From contig WJMJ01000046.1 in NCBI GenBank assembly GCA_014728035.1, positions 62,001 to 126,000 of the forward strand: DNA of 64,000 nt. The letters run 5' to 3'. This stretch comes from Promethearchaeota archaeon. GTDB lineage: Archaea > Asgardarchaeota > Thorarchaeia > Thorarchaeales > Thorarchaeaceae. Below, piece after piece: positions 51,404 to 60,777 of this stretch. A program made the position numbers and the translations under genes. Numbering within the stretch: position 1 is the first letter of the stretch; the number at the start of each line of letters is the position of its first letter. The notes beneath the pieces are model-generated. The model was not told where the DNA came from and searched no databases. It worked only from the letters and a program-made list of their open reading frames with translations.

Positions 51404-52357
51404 TTATGATCGTAATAAGACACTACCGAGTACAATAATGTTCACAATAAGTCCAATTCCGTATGCAACATCAATTAGTGTAATCAACGGGTTAACACCT
51501 GCAAAGACGAATAACCATGTACTGATAGTAATAACAGATAACACAAGTAGTACTAGAATAGTACGTTCACCTTTAGTGAGAGGTTTCTCATGTACTGTAA
51601 GCACACGAATCCAAAGAACGATAGCAATACCAAGTAGAGGGGGAAGAGGTATGAGAATAACGCATAGAAAAGGTAAGATAATACCACTGAGTTGAAGACG
51701 AATCTGTTCGATTCGCTCACTATAGTTTGCAAATTCCTCAGCATATACCTTCCCATATTCTTTCCAAACCGTTGATTGGTATCCTTTCCAGATAGAGAAT
51801 TTTGTACCAGAGAACTTGTCTTTGATCTTATCGATAGTGCTTTTTTCATACTCGGGGTCATATGCACCACGTATTGCAGGAATGGCGTATATCATGAGCA
51901 TAAGAGACCAAATACCATACAATAATACCAAATTATCAAGGAGGGTAACAAGTTCCGTTCCAAAGAGGGTCTGTAAAATACTAGTTGTACCAGGATTTAG
52001 TGCATTGTATATCTTATAGACCCCATAACCAACGATAACAAATACAGGAATAATTAGTAGTAATTTGAAGCGACGTGCTCTATCAGCATTACCTTTTAAC
52101 CATTCAGAGTTCATCTGAAAAGCAATCGTGCAGATGCTGGCATATGTTAGCATTATACCTGTTCCGCTGAGAAACTTCATGGAAATTCCTGATATTCCAG
52201 CAGCATACAGAAATAGTGGTGAATTGGAGAGAATAGTTGGGTTCCAGTCATTGAAAAATAGCATCAATAACAAAATGAGACTTCCAATTAGAACTGCTAG
52301 AAGGTAACTAGTACCTAATCGATCTGCAATCTTTTTTCCAATGCCACCCATAAGCAA
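51404..52357 (-). CDS. Polytopic membrane protein, unknown (2)
   Basis: The 317-residue protein has about eight transmembrane segments, with one charged cytoplasmic stretch near residues 170-215 (YEKSTIDKIKDKFSGTKFSI). It starts MLMGGIGKKIADRLGTSYLL. No family was recognised. The 215 bases separating it from the next membrane gene contain nothing identifiable. It may be part of a membrane-protein set (50178-53734) that includes another at 52712. Confidence 0.72.
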   Translation of the reverse strand: MLMGGIGKKIADRLGTSYLLAVLIGSLILLLMLFFNDWNPTILSNSPLFLYAAGISGISMKFLSGTGIMLTYASICTIAFQMNSEWLKGNADRARRFKLLLIIPVFVIVGYGVYKIYNALNPGTTSILQTLFGTELVTLLDNLVLLYGIWSLMLMIYAIPAIRGAYDPEYEKSTIDKIKDKFSGTKFSIWKGYQSTVWKEYGKVYAEEFANYSERIEQIRLQLSGIILPFLCVILIPLPPLLGIAIVLWIRVLTVHEKPLTKGERTILVLLVLSVITISTWLFVFAGVNPLITLIDVAYGIGLIVNIIVLGSVLLRS

Positions 52358-52445
52358 TCATCCACCTTTACTAATTCCTCCGTCCTATATTAAGAGTCGT
52401 ACTGATTTCTGTGGTGTTTATACGGTAATATCGACATAAAGCTCC

Positions 52446-52691
52446 ATGAGGCGAAAACTAAAGACCAAAGTATGGGATAAAAAGCAAGCCAAGTTTGTAG
52501 AAGTTCCAATTGCAAAAAAACCAGATGTTGATTTGGCATGCTCACAGTGCAGATACTTTGAACAAGCAACTCGCCAGTGTAAAGGCATTGGATCTTGGTT
52601 TTATGATAGAGAGATCCCATATCCTGAATATGTTCCCAAAATTTCAGAGTGCAAAATACGACTCCCCCTCAACCTATTTGCATATGTATGA
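52446..52691 (+). CDS. Small Cys-containing protein
   Basis: The 81-residue protein has CSQCRYFEQATRQC in its centre and a Cys in ISECKIRLPL, forming a likely zinc- or iron-sulfur-binding site. It begins MRRKLKTKVWDKKQAKFVEV. A TTTATACGG element lies about 25 bases before the ATG, which fits leaderless transcription. The function is unknown. It is flanked by unrelated membrane-protein genes on the other strand. Confidence 0.6.
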   Translation: MRRKLKTKVWDKKQAKFVEVPIAKKPDVDLACSQCRYFEQATRQCKGIGSWFYDREIPYPEYVPKISECKIRLPLNLFAYV

Positions 52692-52711
52692 TTTCTTCTT
52701 TCAAATTGGAA

Positions 52712-53734
52712 TTATGTAGCTTTTCTTTTGGTTTGTATCAAACGAATTATCGACAAAACAATCAACACAGTAGGAGCAATTAGTAGGCCAGCCCACACAA
52801 GATATCCAAGAGCTCCAAACACCAAAAGATGTAACTGGTTCTTTAGCTCTGTTTTCCAAATAGGATTAAGCAATAACCTCAGAGTGAACATCCCTAACAA
52901 TAATGGAATCAGTGTAAATACGATGGAAACACCAAACTCCCAAGTCGGAATTGCGTTGGATACAACATATGCAGTCTGAAAAGCAAAAGATGCAGCGCTT
53001 CCAAGATACATAAAACCACAGAGAACTGCAATAGACCATACAGGATCACTTACAGGTAAATTGTTTTTACGAGAATAAAGGAAAATTATTCCAATAGCAA
53101 TTAAAGCAAGAAAAGGAGAGAGAGCCAGTAAGAGATTTTGTCCTTCCCACTGATAGACTTGTAGACTGTAAACTGGTACTAATATCCATTCATCCAAATT
53201 GTAGGCCTCGACGTAGCCGATTGCCAGCATATACTCTCCACCATAATTCGGATCATGTATTGCAAGATAGTAGGTTCCTGTGGCATTTGCAGTAGAATCA
53301 ATATCTACAACTTTGTAATATGTACTAGGAGTGAAACCTTCATAGTATGCGTTCTCTGGAACAACTCCATCCAAAACAAGGTAGCCACTATCAGGAGAGG
53401 TTTCCACATAACTTGGAACAGAGCTGACATTACTCACATCAGGCCCCATCAAGACCACACCAGGAGAAAAACCAGTTTCACCAAGATGGACAGGGATTCC
53501 AAGTATTAGTCGGATTCGTTCGCCTTCATTAAATTCAAAACGGAAATATTGAGCCTCTGCACCTTCGTGAAGATTTTGGTATGTGACCCAAGATTTTATG
53601 GGATTATCAATATCTGCCGCAGTATCAAGAGTTTCGCCAGGACCGGATCCAATAGGGACATGACCTACAACAAACGGGAGTGAACCTATAATGGATAACA
53701 TTACAAAAAGTGAAGCTAACTTCCAAGATTGCAT
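52712..53734 (-). CDS. Exported-domain membrane protein
   Basis: A 340-residue protein. Residues 1-24 are a signal peptide (WKLASLFVMLSIIGSLPFVVG). Residues 25-190 form an extracellular beta-rich domain (DTAADIDNPIKSWVTYQNLH, then AEAQYFRFEFNEGERIRLIL), reminiscent of pre-peptidase-like beta sandwiches. Five transmembrane helices end the protein, with a lysine-rich tail. It may sense or bind a ligand outside the cell. No family was assigned with confidence. Confidence 0.7.
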   Translation of the reverse strand: MQSWKLASLFVMLSIIGSLPFVVGHVPIGSGPGETLDTAADIDNPIKSWVTYQNLHEGAEAQYFRFEFNEGERIRLILGIPVHLGETGFSPGVVLMGPDVSNVSSVPSYVETSPDSGYLVLDGVVPENAYYEGFTPSTYYKVVDIDSTANATGTYYLAIHDPNYGGEYMLAIGYVEAYNLDEWILVPVYSLQVYQWEGQNLLLALSPFLALIAIGIIFLYSRKNNLPVSDPVWSIAVLCGFMYLGSAASFAFQTAYVVSNAIPTWEFGVSIVFTLIPLLLGMFTLRLLLNPIWKTELKNQLHLLVFGALGYLVWAGLLIAPTVLIVLSIIRLIQTKRKAT

Positions 53735-53782
53735 AAATTTAGTAACAAAAAACCAACCTATAACTTTTATTTGGAACTAGTA

Positions 53783-53802
53783 GAGGAGGTGTATGCCTCC
53801 TC
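53783..53802 (-). terminator. Hairpin after the acyl-CoA dehydrogenase gene
   Basis: GAGGAGG pairs with CCTCCTC across a 6-nt loop, eleven bases after the stop of the acyl-CoA dehydrogenase gene. There is no long T-run, so termination may be partial. Confidence 0.5.
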
Positions 53803-53812
53803 CGATAGTCTA

Positions 53813-55012
53813 TTAGAAATCAGGTTCGTTCTTTAATCCCCATTTTGGAATATCTTTCATAGCTGGGTCATAGCCATCAAAAACATGACGGCTGAGAATC
53901 AGGCGCTGAATCTCACTAGTACCTTCATAAATCTGATATAATTTGGCATCTCTGAAAAGCTTCTCCATAGGATATTGATCGATATATCCATAGCCGCCAT
54001 GGATTTGAAGGGCTTCGGATGCAACCTCCATTGCAGCATCGGTCGCATATGCTTTAGCAACGCTTGCAGGAACAGTTGAGTCGCCTGTTGTATCAGCAAC
54101 CCATGCAGCTTTCTGATAGAGTGCCCGGGATGCTTCAATCTTCATATACATCTCAGCCAATTTGAATTGAATGGCCTGAAACTCCTTTAACTTTTTAGTA
54201 AATGCTTCACGTTTCTCAGCATATACTCTAGCGTACTCCATTGCAGCACGTGCAAGGCCAGTTGCAAACGCAGCAATTGCAGGGCGGGTCATTGCAAAAG
54301 TCTGCATAGCAATCAGAAAACCCATTCCTTCGGAGCCCAATAGATTTTCTTCAGGCACCTTTGCATCTTTGAAAATAACAGAAGATGTAACAGATGCTCT
54401 GTGTCCCATTTTTTCAACTGGAGGACCAGTTCTAACACCTGGTGTGTCAGCATCCACAATGAAAGCACATAGTGCTTGATGACGTTTTGTAGGATCAAGA
54501 CTTGCAAAAACAGTAAAGTAATCTGCATAGGGTGCATTAGTAATCCAAAATTTTGAACCGTTCAGAACATAATCAGACCCATCCTTTTTCACCCGTGTAC
54601 GAATTCCGGCAACATCACTACCCATATACGGCTCACTACAGGCAAAAGATACGAACTTCAATTCTTCAACGAGTGGTCGGAGGTACTTCTCTTTCTGTTC
54701 ATTATTACCAGCAACAAGAATGGGTTCAGCGCCAAGACTGTTAACATAGATGCTAGTAGTCATGCCTGCACATCCAGCTGCCATCTCTTCAACCACAATA
54801 CATTGTTCTAAGGCACCAAGTCCCGGACCACCATAATCATCTGGAATTCCAAGATTCATAAGACCCAGTTCCCAGCATTTTTTTATAATTGGAAGGGGGA
54901 ATTCACCTGTTTTATCGTAATGATGGGCATACGGAATCATATACTCTTGGGCAAAATCTCGTGCCTTTTTCTGAAGATTAATCTGTTCCTCTGTAAGACT
55001 AAAGTCAATCAT
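53813..55012 (-). CDS. Acyl-CoA dehydrogenase
   Basis: The 399-residue FAD enzyme has the family parts in order: helical N terminus (DFSLTEEQINLQKKARDFAQ), FACSEPYMGSDVAGIRTRVK, FWITNAPYADYFTVFA, QFKLAEMYMKIEASRALYQK, HGGYGYIDQYPMEKLFRDAK, and IYEGTSEIQRLILSR with the catalytic Glu. It introduces a trans double bond into acyl-CoA for beta-oxidation, or works in reverse. No EtfAB gene is near; the Hdr genes directly upstream could be the electron partner. An 81-bp gap separates it from the last of those genes. Confidence 0.95.
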   Translation of the reverse strand: MIDFSLTEEQINLQKKARDFAQEYMIPYAHHYDKTGEFPLPIIKKCWELGLMNLGIPDDYGGPGLGALEQCIVVEEMAAGCAGMTTSIYVNSLGAEPILVAGNNEQKEKYLRPLVEELKFVSFACSEPYMGSDVAGIRTRVKKDGSDYVLNGSKFWITNAPYADYFTVFASLDPTKRHQALCAFIVDADTPGVRTGPPVEKMGHRASVTSSVIFKDAKVPEENLLGSEGMGFLIAMQTFAMTRPAIAAFATGLARAAMEYARVYAEKREAFTKKLKEFQAIQFKLAEMYMKIEASRALYQKAAWVADTTGDSTVPASVAKAYATDAAMEVASEALQIHGGYGYIDQYPMEKLFRDAKLYQIYEGTSEIQRLILSRHVFDGYDPAMKDIPKWGLKNEPDF

Positions 55013-55093
55013 TTTTGCTCCCTCTGAAAGCTGTCTAATGGAAAACAGTATACACAGAAGTATAAGTTACTTTTGAATTAACAGAATAGTAAC

Positions 55094-57355
55094 TTATTGC
55101 TTCTGAGAAATTTGTTTGACAACTTCAGGAAGATTCCATTTCAATTCTAAATCTAGAGCTCCTTCGTCAGGTCCCGGACATCGTCGCACACAGGTTCGAC
55201 AAGCCACACAGAGCCAGAGGTCAACTTCAACAGTGCCGAATCCAGGACTCTCTTCATTTAGAGGAATATCAAGGTCTGAACGATTAGCAGCTAGATTTCT
55301 GACGGTCTTGTAAAATAAAGATCTAGTGCTTGGAAGAGACTCAAGTTGCGATTCAGTTATTTCAAAGAATTTTGACATCTGCAAATGTGGTTTAAGCTCA
55401 ATTGCATTTTCTGGACAAGCAATCTCACAAGATTTGCATCCAAGACATTTTGACGAGTCCCAATTAACAGTTCCAAAACCAAGTATTGGAGCATACCCCA
55501 TCATTGACTCGTATTCTTCAAGAACTCGTGGGACATCCACATCTACAAGGTCATCCAGAGTTACTTTAGGACGAGTACTTGGGATTCTCGCACGTGTGCG
55601 GTAGGTCATGGAAACTGCGGATTTTATCGAGTCCTCGACTTCTGTGAGAATATTTGAAGCAATTATTTTACCTTTTACTTCAACTTTGGCAAGTTTATCA
55701 CGGGCTTTAGATATGGTTTCAAGAAGATTAGCTAAGGTACCAATATCCCTTGGTTCAAGTTCATCAACTAAGTCTCGAAGCTCGGAAACAGCAGAGAAAA
55801 GTTGTGAAGCAATTACACTAACTGTTTGAAGTGCAATTTCTGCCTCGGAGGGGGTTCTTGGTACATCATACAACAGATATCCATGCTCTTCACCAGCACC
55901 TATTAGCAATTCATCTTTTTTCATTCGTAATAAGTGCCGAAAAACTCTATCTTGGGGAATGCCAGTTCTCTTTGCGAGATCTTCCGCAGAAGAAGCACCC
56001 AATTCTCGAATAAGAACAAGTAATGTGCCACGTTCAAGTTCACTATCAAGATAGCTATCCATTATCATCTTGTAGCGTTCCGGATCTAATTTTTCACCGT
56101 ATACATTAAGACCCGATACAAGATTAGGACCCTTTTCAAGCGTGATTTTTAGTCGGAAACGAGCGAATGCTTCAAGACCCGCGGAGATGAGCAACTTAAG
56201 ATCTTCTGAATCAGAGATTGTTTGTTTTGAAATTGCTGATTCGATGCAAGTATCTACTATATCACGCAGCTCACCCATCTGATCAGATAATGCAGTTGCA
56301 TCATATTCACCCAAAATTTGAAGGCGTTCATAGAGAGACTCCAGTTCTTCGGATGAGGACTTGACAAGATCTCTGTCATCTCCTTTAACGGACTTCTTTA
56401 TTGCACGCATTTGTTGAATGATGCGTTTCAATACAAGAGTAGTTTCTGGAACGGATCCAAGCACACGAGAAAAGACAGGAGCATGATGGTCTAAACCAAC
56501 CATTTCCACCTCACCCCGTTGTATCATTGAAACAATTGCATACTGGATATCTTCAGTAGGCGTTTCCATTAGTTCTCCCAGTTCGACTACTGTTTTAGAT
56601 CCCATATTACTCAGAATGAATAGGATAATTCCACGATATAGTTCTGTAAGCACATTTTTCTTTACTAATGTAAGAAATCTTGATTCATCGATACGGCCTT
56701 CTCGCTTCCCTCTCTTTAGTTGAGCGACGGTTCTAAGAAATGGCCCATATCGTGTTTTAGTACCAAGTTTTTGTAATTTGGAGAGAGATTCATCAGGAGA
56801 TTTGTCAATATTAGGAATAATATCTGAAAGAGATGAAATTATCGTTTGGAGATCTTCCTCAGCATCAACAGCCTCTGCTTTTGCTATATCCTCTAGATTT
56901 GAAACCATAGATTCAACATCGGCAACAAGAGAGGGGATTTTCTGCAGTTGCTCTGAGATATCCGTTTCGTCTTTTGCTGTTTCAGAGTCAGTAGTTTGTT
57001 GTAGACGTTGAAGGCGATTCTGAATTAGTTTCAAGAAGTTAGCTAATACTTTCGAATCCGAATGGGAGATAGCTTCGTCAAATTGGGAAACGGATTGAGT
57101 TAGTATACCAATATCTTCTACGTCTTCCAGTAATTCCATTCTCTCAGCAGATTGAAGAAACTCATCAAAGTATTTCGCAGGAAATGACTCTATTGATTCA
57201 ATTAGAGGACTTAACCGATTTTTAAGCTGGGCTATTTCCTCTTGCACTTTACCAAGAGAAACTGCAGACTCCTCTTTGAGGCCTCCTAGAACCATTACCA
57301 TATCTAGCATTCGACGTCTTTTAGGTGCTATTTCTTTAACCACAGGACCACTCAC
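55094..57355 (-). CDS. Winged-helix/two-cluster ferredoxin fusion protein of the Hdr locus
   Basis: The protein has 753 residues in four parts. Residues 1-215 and 305-430 are mainly coiled-coil-like helices. A winged-helix segment lies near 235-297 (LTELYRGIILFILSNMGSKT, with VSMIQRGEVEMVGLDHHAPV). A second lies near 438-497 (LERGTLLVLIRELGASSAED, with MKKDELLIGAGEEHGYLLYD). The C-terminal ferredoxin domain has Cys637, 640, 643 and 647 (CLGCKSCEIAC) and Cys716, 719, 722 and 726 (CVACRTCVRRC). It overlaps the HdrA-MvhD gene by 4 bp. A redox-sensing regulator or a scaffold/electron carrier are both possible. I know of no described equivalent. Confidence 0.85.
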   Translation of the reverse strand: MSGPVVKEIAPKRRRMLDMVMVLGGLKEESAVSLGKVQEEIAQLKNRLSPLIESIESFPAKYFDEFLQSAERMELLEDVEDIGILTQSVSQFDEAISHSDSKVLANFLKLIQNRLQRLQQTTDSETAKDETDISEQLQKIPSLVADVESMVSNLEDIAKAEAVDAEEDLQTIISSLSDIIPNIDKSPDESLSKLQKLGTKTRYGPFLRTVAQLKRGKREGRIDESRFLTLVKKNVLTELYRGIILFILSNMGSKTVVELGELMETPTEDIQYAIVSMIQRGEVEMVGLDHHAPVFSRVLGSVPETTLVLKRIIQQMRAIKKSVKGDDRDLVKSSSEELESLYERLQILGEYDATALSDQMGELRDIVDTCIESAISKQTISDSEDLKLLISAGLEAFARFRLKITLEKGPNLVSGLNVYGEKLDPERYKMIMDSYLDSELERGTLLVLIRELGASSAEDLAKRTGIPQDRVFRHLLRMKKDELLIGAGEEHGYLLYDVPRTPSEAEIALQTVSVIASQLFSAVSELRDLVDELEPRDIGTLANLLETISKARDKLAKVEVKGKIIASNILTEVEDSIKSAVSMTYRTRARIPSTRPKVTLDDLVDVDVPRVLEEYESMMGYAPILGFGTVNWDSSKCLGCKSCEIACPENAIELKPHLQMSKFFEITESQLESLPSTRSLFYKTVRNLAANRSDLDIPLNEESPGFGTVEVDLWLCVACRTCVRRCPGPDEGALDLELKWNLPEVVKQISQKQ

Positions 57356-59511
57356 TTACTCACTTCCATCCATTTTCCTGCTGTGCCTTTGTGAACTGGT
57401 GTTGGACCAAATTCGTTGGCACGTCGGACCATCTCATTAATCGCATTTGTGAAACGTTCAGGTTCTGCACTGAACATTCTAAACATATCAACGCGTTCAC
57501 CATTCCAACCAATTGCACTAAGGATTTCACGAGCGACATCAACTTGCACCTGAGCAATTTCATTTCCGGTCCCACCAATGTGGCAACGGTCGGTTTCGCA
57601 TGCAGCAATCATAACTGTGCTTGCGCCATTTTCAAACGCCTTCAAAATGTCAATTATTGATACTCTTCCAGCACAAGGAACAGAGATCATGCGAGTGTCC
57701 GCGGAATACTCCATTTTTTGCGTTCCTACGATGTCAATTGTTGAAACTGAACACTCTTCACAGTAAAAACACAGTGTTAGAGGAGGGTCAGGCCCAGCAT
57801 TCTCAAGTACACCCTCAATCTCACTCCAAAGTTGTTCATTATTTAGAAAATTCAATTGAGTTGCACCAGAAGGGCAAAGGCTTTGACATACCCCACATGC
57901 GTGACAATTCAGTGTGTCTATTGCCGCCTTAAACAGAATCTTCTTCGATTCATCCACAGCTTCGGCTTCAGTCTGCTCAATCATAATGGGAACACCACGA
58001 GGGCATTGTTGTGCACATAAACTACATCCCACACAATCATCTATTGATAGAACAGCTCCACGGGATAGTTTTCTTATTTCGCCACCTTGAAGCTCATTAT
58101 GTATCATGAGGGCACCAGCCTGCGCCTCTATAATTGATTCGGACACGAACTGAGGTCGGGTGACAGCTCCAACACCCACAACGCCACGACGCCGTGTTTC
58201 ATTTCTACGTAATTTGCCATATAGTTCTTTTATGTGCCCATCATCCTCAAGATGATATCCAAGAGTTTCACCAAGTTCAGACAGGCCATCGGGAGGTAGT
58301 ACTGCAGAGGAGAGAACAACAAGATCAGGAGTTGTTTCAAAGTATTTATTCAGTAACGAGTCGTAAAATCGGAGGTGAGTTCTGCCATCTTGCTCCCAGA
58401 CCAGACTTACTCTCCCACGAATATAATCTACTCCATTTTCACGAGATTCTTTGTAAATCATTTCGTTTTCAAAGGGCACACGAATGTCCATGTAGATGAT
58501 TCGAACTCGTGCATCAGAATTGTTTTTCATAATTTCTAATGAGTTATCAATTGCAAAAGTACAGCATAATTTGCTGCAATCACGTTTGTAATCCTCGGAA
58601 CGACTGCCGACACATTGAACCATTATGACCTCCTTAACAGGTTTGTCATCAGAGGGGCGTCTAAGATCGCCAGACGACAACATTTGAGAGAGTTCGTATT
58701 GAGTGACCACATCAGGATTCTTTCCATACCTATATTCATCCATCTCAAATGGCTTGTATTCTTTGAAACCCATTGCGAGAACTACAGCGGATGTCTTAAT
58801 CGTATCCTGTAATCCTTCGGATTGAAAGTGTATTGTGAAATCGCCAAGTTCGCCTTCAACAAATTTTACTCTAGTATTGTATAGAATGGTGATATTCTTG
58901 GATTTCTCGACCAATTCAAGTCGTTCACTTAGAATTTCTTTACCGGATTTCCCAGTTGGAGCAACAATTGGAAGATGACTAACATGGCCACCAAGTTCGT
59001 CAGATATCTCAATCAATGTGACCGAATACCCAAGGTTTTCAAGGCTGAGTGCAGACTCTATTCCTGCAATTCCTCCACCAATAACTGTAACATGATTGGG
59101 GATGCTCTTTTTATCAGTAAGTAATGGAGTTGAGAGTGTAGCTCTTTTTATCATACCCCGAAGCATTGCAAAGGACTTCTCGCTTGCTGCTTGTTGGTCT
59201 TTATGGACCCAGTCAGAGTGCTCGCGAATGTTGACATAATGAATAAGTGAAGGGTCTTTATTTGCACTGGTAAGGAAATTATCAATACGGGGTTTTATCT
59301 TCTGGCTTGTACACGCTGCTATGACAACAGGGCCATTTTCAACCATTTCTGCAATATTTCTCAAACCATCTGGCTGACACACCAAATCATGAATTATGAC
59401 ATCAGAGGTGTAATCTATATCCTTGACTTGACCAGCTAAAGTATCGAAATCTAGTTCTAATTGTTTACCACATGTGCAAATAATAACCGATGTCTTCTTT
59501 TCTGTCATCAT
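57352..59511 (-). CDS. hdrA: HdrA fused to MvhD
   Basis: About 719 residues. The N-terminal HdrA domain has ICTCGKQLELDF and VIAACTSQKIKPR. The FAD-binding site VTVIGGGIAGIESALSLENL lies at about 141-160, with the inserted Cys motif VQCVGSRSEDYKRDCSKLCC. Two ferredoxin motifs follow (CVGCSLCAQQCPRG and CHACGVCQSLCPSG). The last 125 residues form an MvhD domain (LCFYCEECSVS, VPCAGRVS, AACETDRCHIGGTG). HdrA bifurcates electrons at FAD, and MvhD brings in electrons. The ATG pair at 59511/59508 directly follows the previous stop; a longer frame to 59604 lies inside the upstream gene. Confidence 0.93.
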   Translation of the reverse strand: MMTEKKTSVIICTCGKQLELDFDTLAGQVKDIDYTSDVIIHDLVCQPDGLRNIAEMVENGPVVIAACTSQKIKPRIDNFLTSANKDPSLIHYVNIREHSDWVHKDQQAASEKSFAMLRGMIKRATLSTPLLTDKKSIPNHVTVIGGGIAGIESALSLENLGYSVTLIEISDELGGHVSHLPIVAPTGKSGKEILSERLELVEKSKNITILYNTRVKFVEGELGDFTIHFQSEGLQDTIKTSAVVLAMGFKEYKPFEMDEYRYGKNPDVVTQYELSQMLSSGDLRRPSDDKPVKEVIMVQCVGSRSEDYKRDCSKLCCTFAIDNSLEIMKNNSDARVRIIYMDIRVPFENEMIYKESRENGVDYIRGRVSLVWEQDGRTHLRFYDSLLNKYFETTPDLVVLSSAVLPPDGLSELGETLGYHLEDDGHIKELYGKLRRNETRRRGVVGVGAVTRPQFVSESIIEAQAGALMIHNELQGGEIRKLSRGAVLSIDDCVGCSLCAQQCPRGVPIMIEQTEAEAVDESKKILFKAAIDTLNCHACGVCQSLCPSGATQLNFLNNEQLWSEIEGVLENAGPDPPLTLCFYCEECSVSTIDIVGTQKMEYSADTRMISVPCAGRVSIIDILKAFENGASTVMIAACETDRCHIGGTGNEIAQVQVDVAREILSAIGWNGERVDMFRMFSAEPERFTNAINEMVRRANEFGPTPVHKGTAGKWMEVSK

Positions 59512-59513
59512 AA

Positions 59514-60764
59514 TCACTTCCGGCTTTGGAGAATCTTGCTGACTACTGCACGAGCCTGTGTTACACTTTCTGGTACTTCTGCAGGGCCTAGAGCGCCTCC
59601 ACATGCATAAACATGGGGGCCAATAACAATCTCATTACCAGTAGTGATGTCCTCTGGTTTGAAATATCCACTCGAAAGAGAAAGACCTAATGATTGGGCT
59701 AATTCGGCAGAACCAATTGGTGGTTCTAGTGCAGATGAGAGTACAAATAGGTCCACATTAAACTTCAAATATTTGTCAAGTAAAGAATCGTAGACAATTA
59801 CATCTATGGAGCCATTATCACATTCTTCAACCCGAGTAACTCTTCCCCGTACAAATTCAACACCAGCATCTCGCGCATCACGATAGTATTGTTCGTGTCG
59901 ATCGTAAGTTCGTATATCCATATATACAACACTTACTTTTGCAGAGTTACGCTCCATAGCTATGATATTTGCATGTTTTATTGCAAAGACACAACAGATT
60001 TTGGAACAGAATGGATAATAATTTTCATCTCTGCTTCCAACACATTGAACCATCATCACATGGTTTGCAGGTGCTCCGTCAGAGGGTCGAACAAGCTGCC
60101 CCTCAGAAGGACTATTAGGATCAAGAATTTTAGCTAATTCGAGTTGTGTGATAACATTAGATATTTTGCCATATGCATACTCATCTAGTTCAGTAGGTTT
60201 CATTTCATGATAACCAGTAGCAAGCACAACATCAGAAACGGCTATTGTTTTTTCCGTTGGTTCCGCGTCCAAAGAAATAGCTCCAGTAGGACATTCTTTT
60301 TCAGCTGTTTTTGCGCCCTCATCCGATTTAGAGGGGTTATAGATAACAGCTTGAGGTTGACATTGTGGCGATGTGAGTGAGAATGCTTTCGAATGTTTGA
60401 GACATAGACCACACATAGTGCATTTCTTAGAGTCAACATAAACTGGACCGACATCCAATTTTGCTTGGAATGTTTCACCTTTGCGGATGATATCAGAAAT
60501 ATTGGTATTGGTATGAAGTACAATATTCGGTTGATCAATCATGGCACTTCTATAGAAGCATTTTCTGATGCCGGGTCGCCAGCGATTTCCTTCAAAACAA
60601 TAAAAACAATCATCAGTGGGGAATGCTTTGTAGAGATTAAGAGAATTCCCACCAATAGTTGATAATCTATCGATAAGAATCACTTCAATACCAGAATCTG
60701 CTAGTTCGACTGCAGCAGTCATTCCAGCTACACCCGCACCGATGATAAGGACAGGATCTGCCAT
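59514..60764 (-). CDS. hdrA: Short HdrA-like FAD/iron-sulfur subunit
   Basis: About 416 residues. The protein starts directly at the FAD site, PVLIIGAGVAGMTAAVELAD, lacking the N-terminal domain of the second HdrA. It has a single ferredoxin-like site (CTMCGLCLKHSKAFSLTSPQ, with CPTGAISLDAE), the VQCVGSRDENYYPFCSKICC motif, and the shared VRGRVTRV strand. It thus duplicates the core of the long HdrA encoded next to it. It could be a second FAD site in one complex. It lies 13 bp after hdrB. Confidence 0.9.
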   Translation of the reverse strand: MADPVLIIGAGVAGMTAAVELADSGIEVILIDRLSTIGGNSLNLYKAFPTDDCFYCFEGNRWRPGIRKCFYRSAMIDQPNIVLHTNTNISDIIRKGETFQAKLDVGPVYVDSKKCTMCGLCLKHSKAFSLTSPQCQPQAVIYNPSKSDEGAKTAEKECPTGAISLDAEPTEKTIAVSDVVLATGYHEMKPTELDEYAYGKISNVITQLELAKILDPNSPSEGQLVRPSDGAPANHVMMVQCVGSRDENYYPFCSKICCVFAIKHANIIAMERNSAKVSVVYMDIRTYDRHEQYYRDARDAGVEFVRGRVTRVEECDNGSIDVIVYDSLLDKYLKFNVDLFVLSSALEPPIGSAELAQSLGLSLSSGYFKPEDITTGNEIVIGPHVYACGGALGPAEVPESVTQARAVVSKILQSRK

Positions 60765-60777
60765 GGCATTCAGCACC

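Noticed and set aside
55094..57355. Reading the 753-residue protein as an HdrA subunit
   Set aside because: No FAD-binding GxGxxG site is present; only the ferredoxin motifs are shared with HdrA.
59512..59604. N-terminal extension of HdrA-MvhD
   Set aside because: It reads the end of the short hdrA gene in another frame; the ATG pair at 59511/59508 directly follows that stop.
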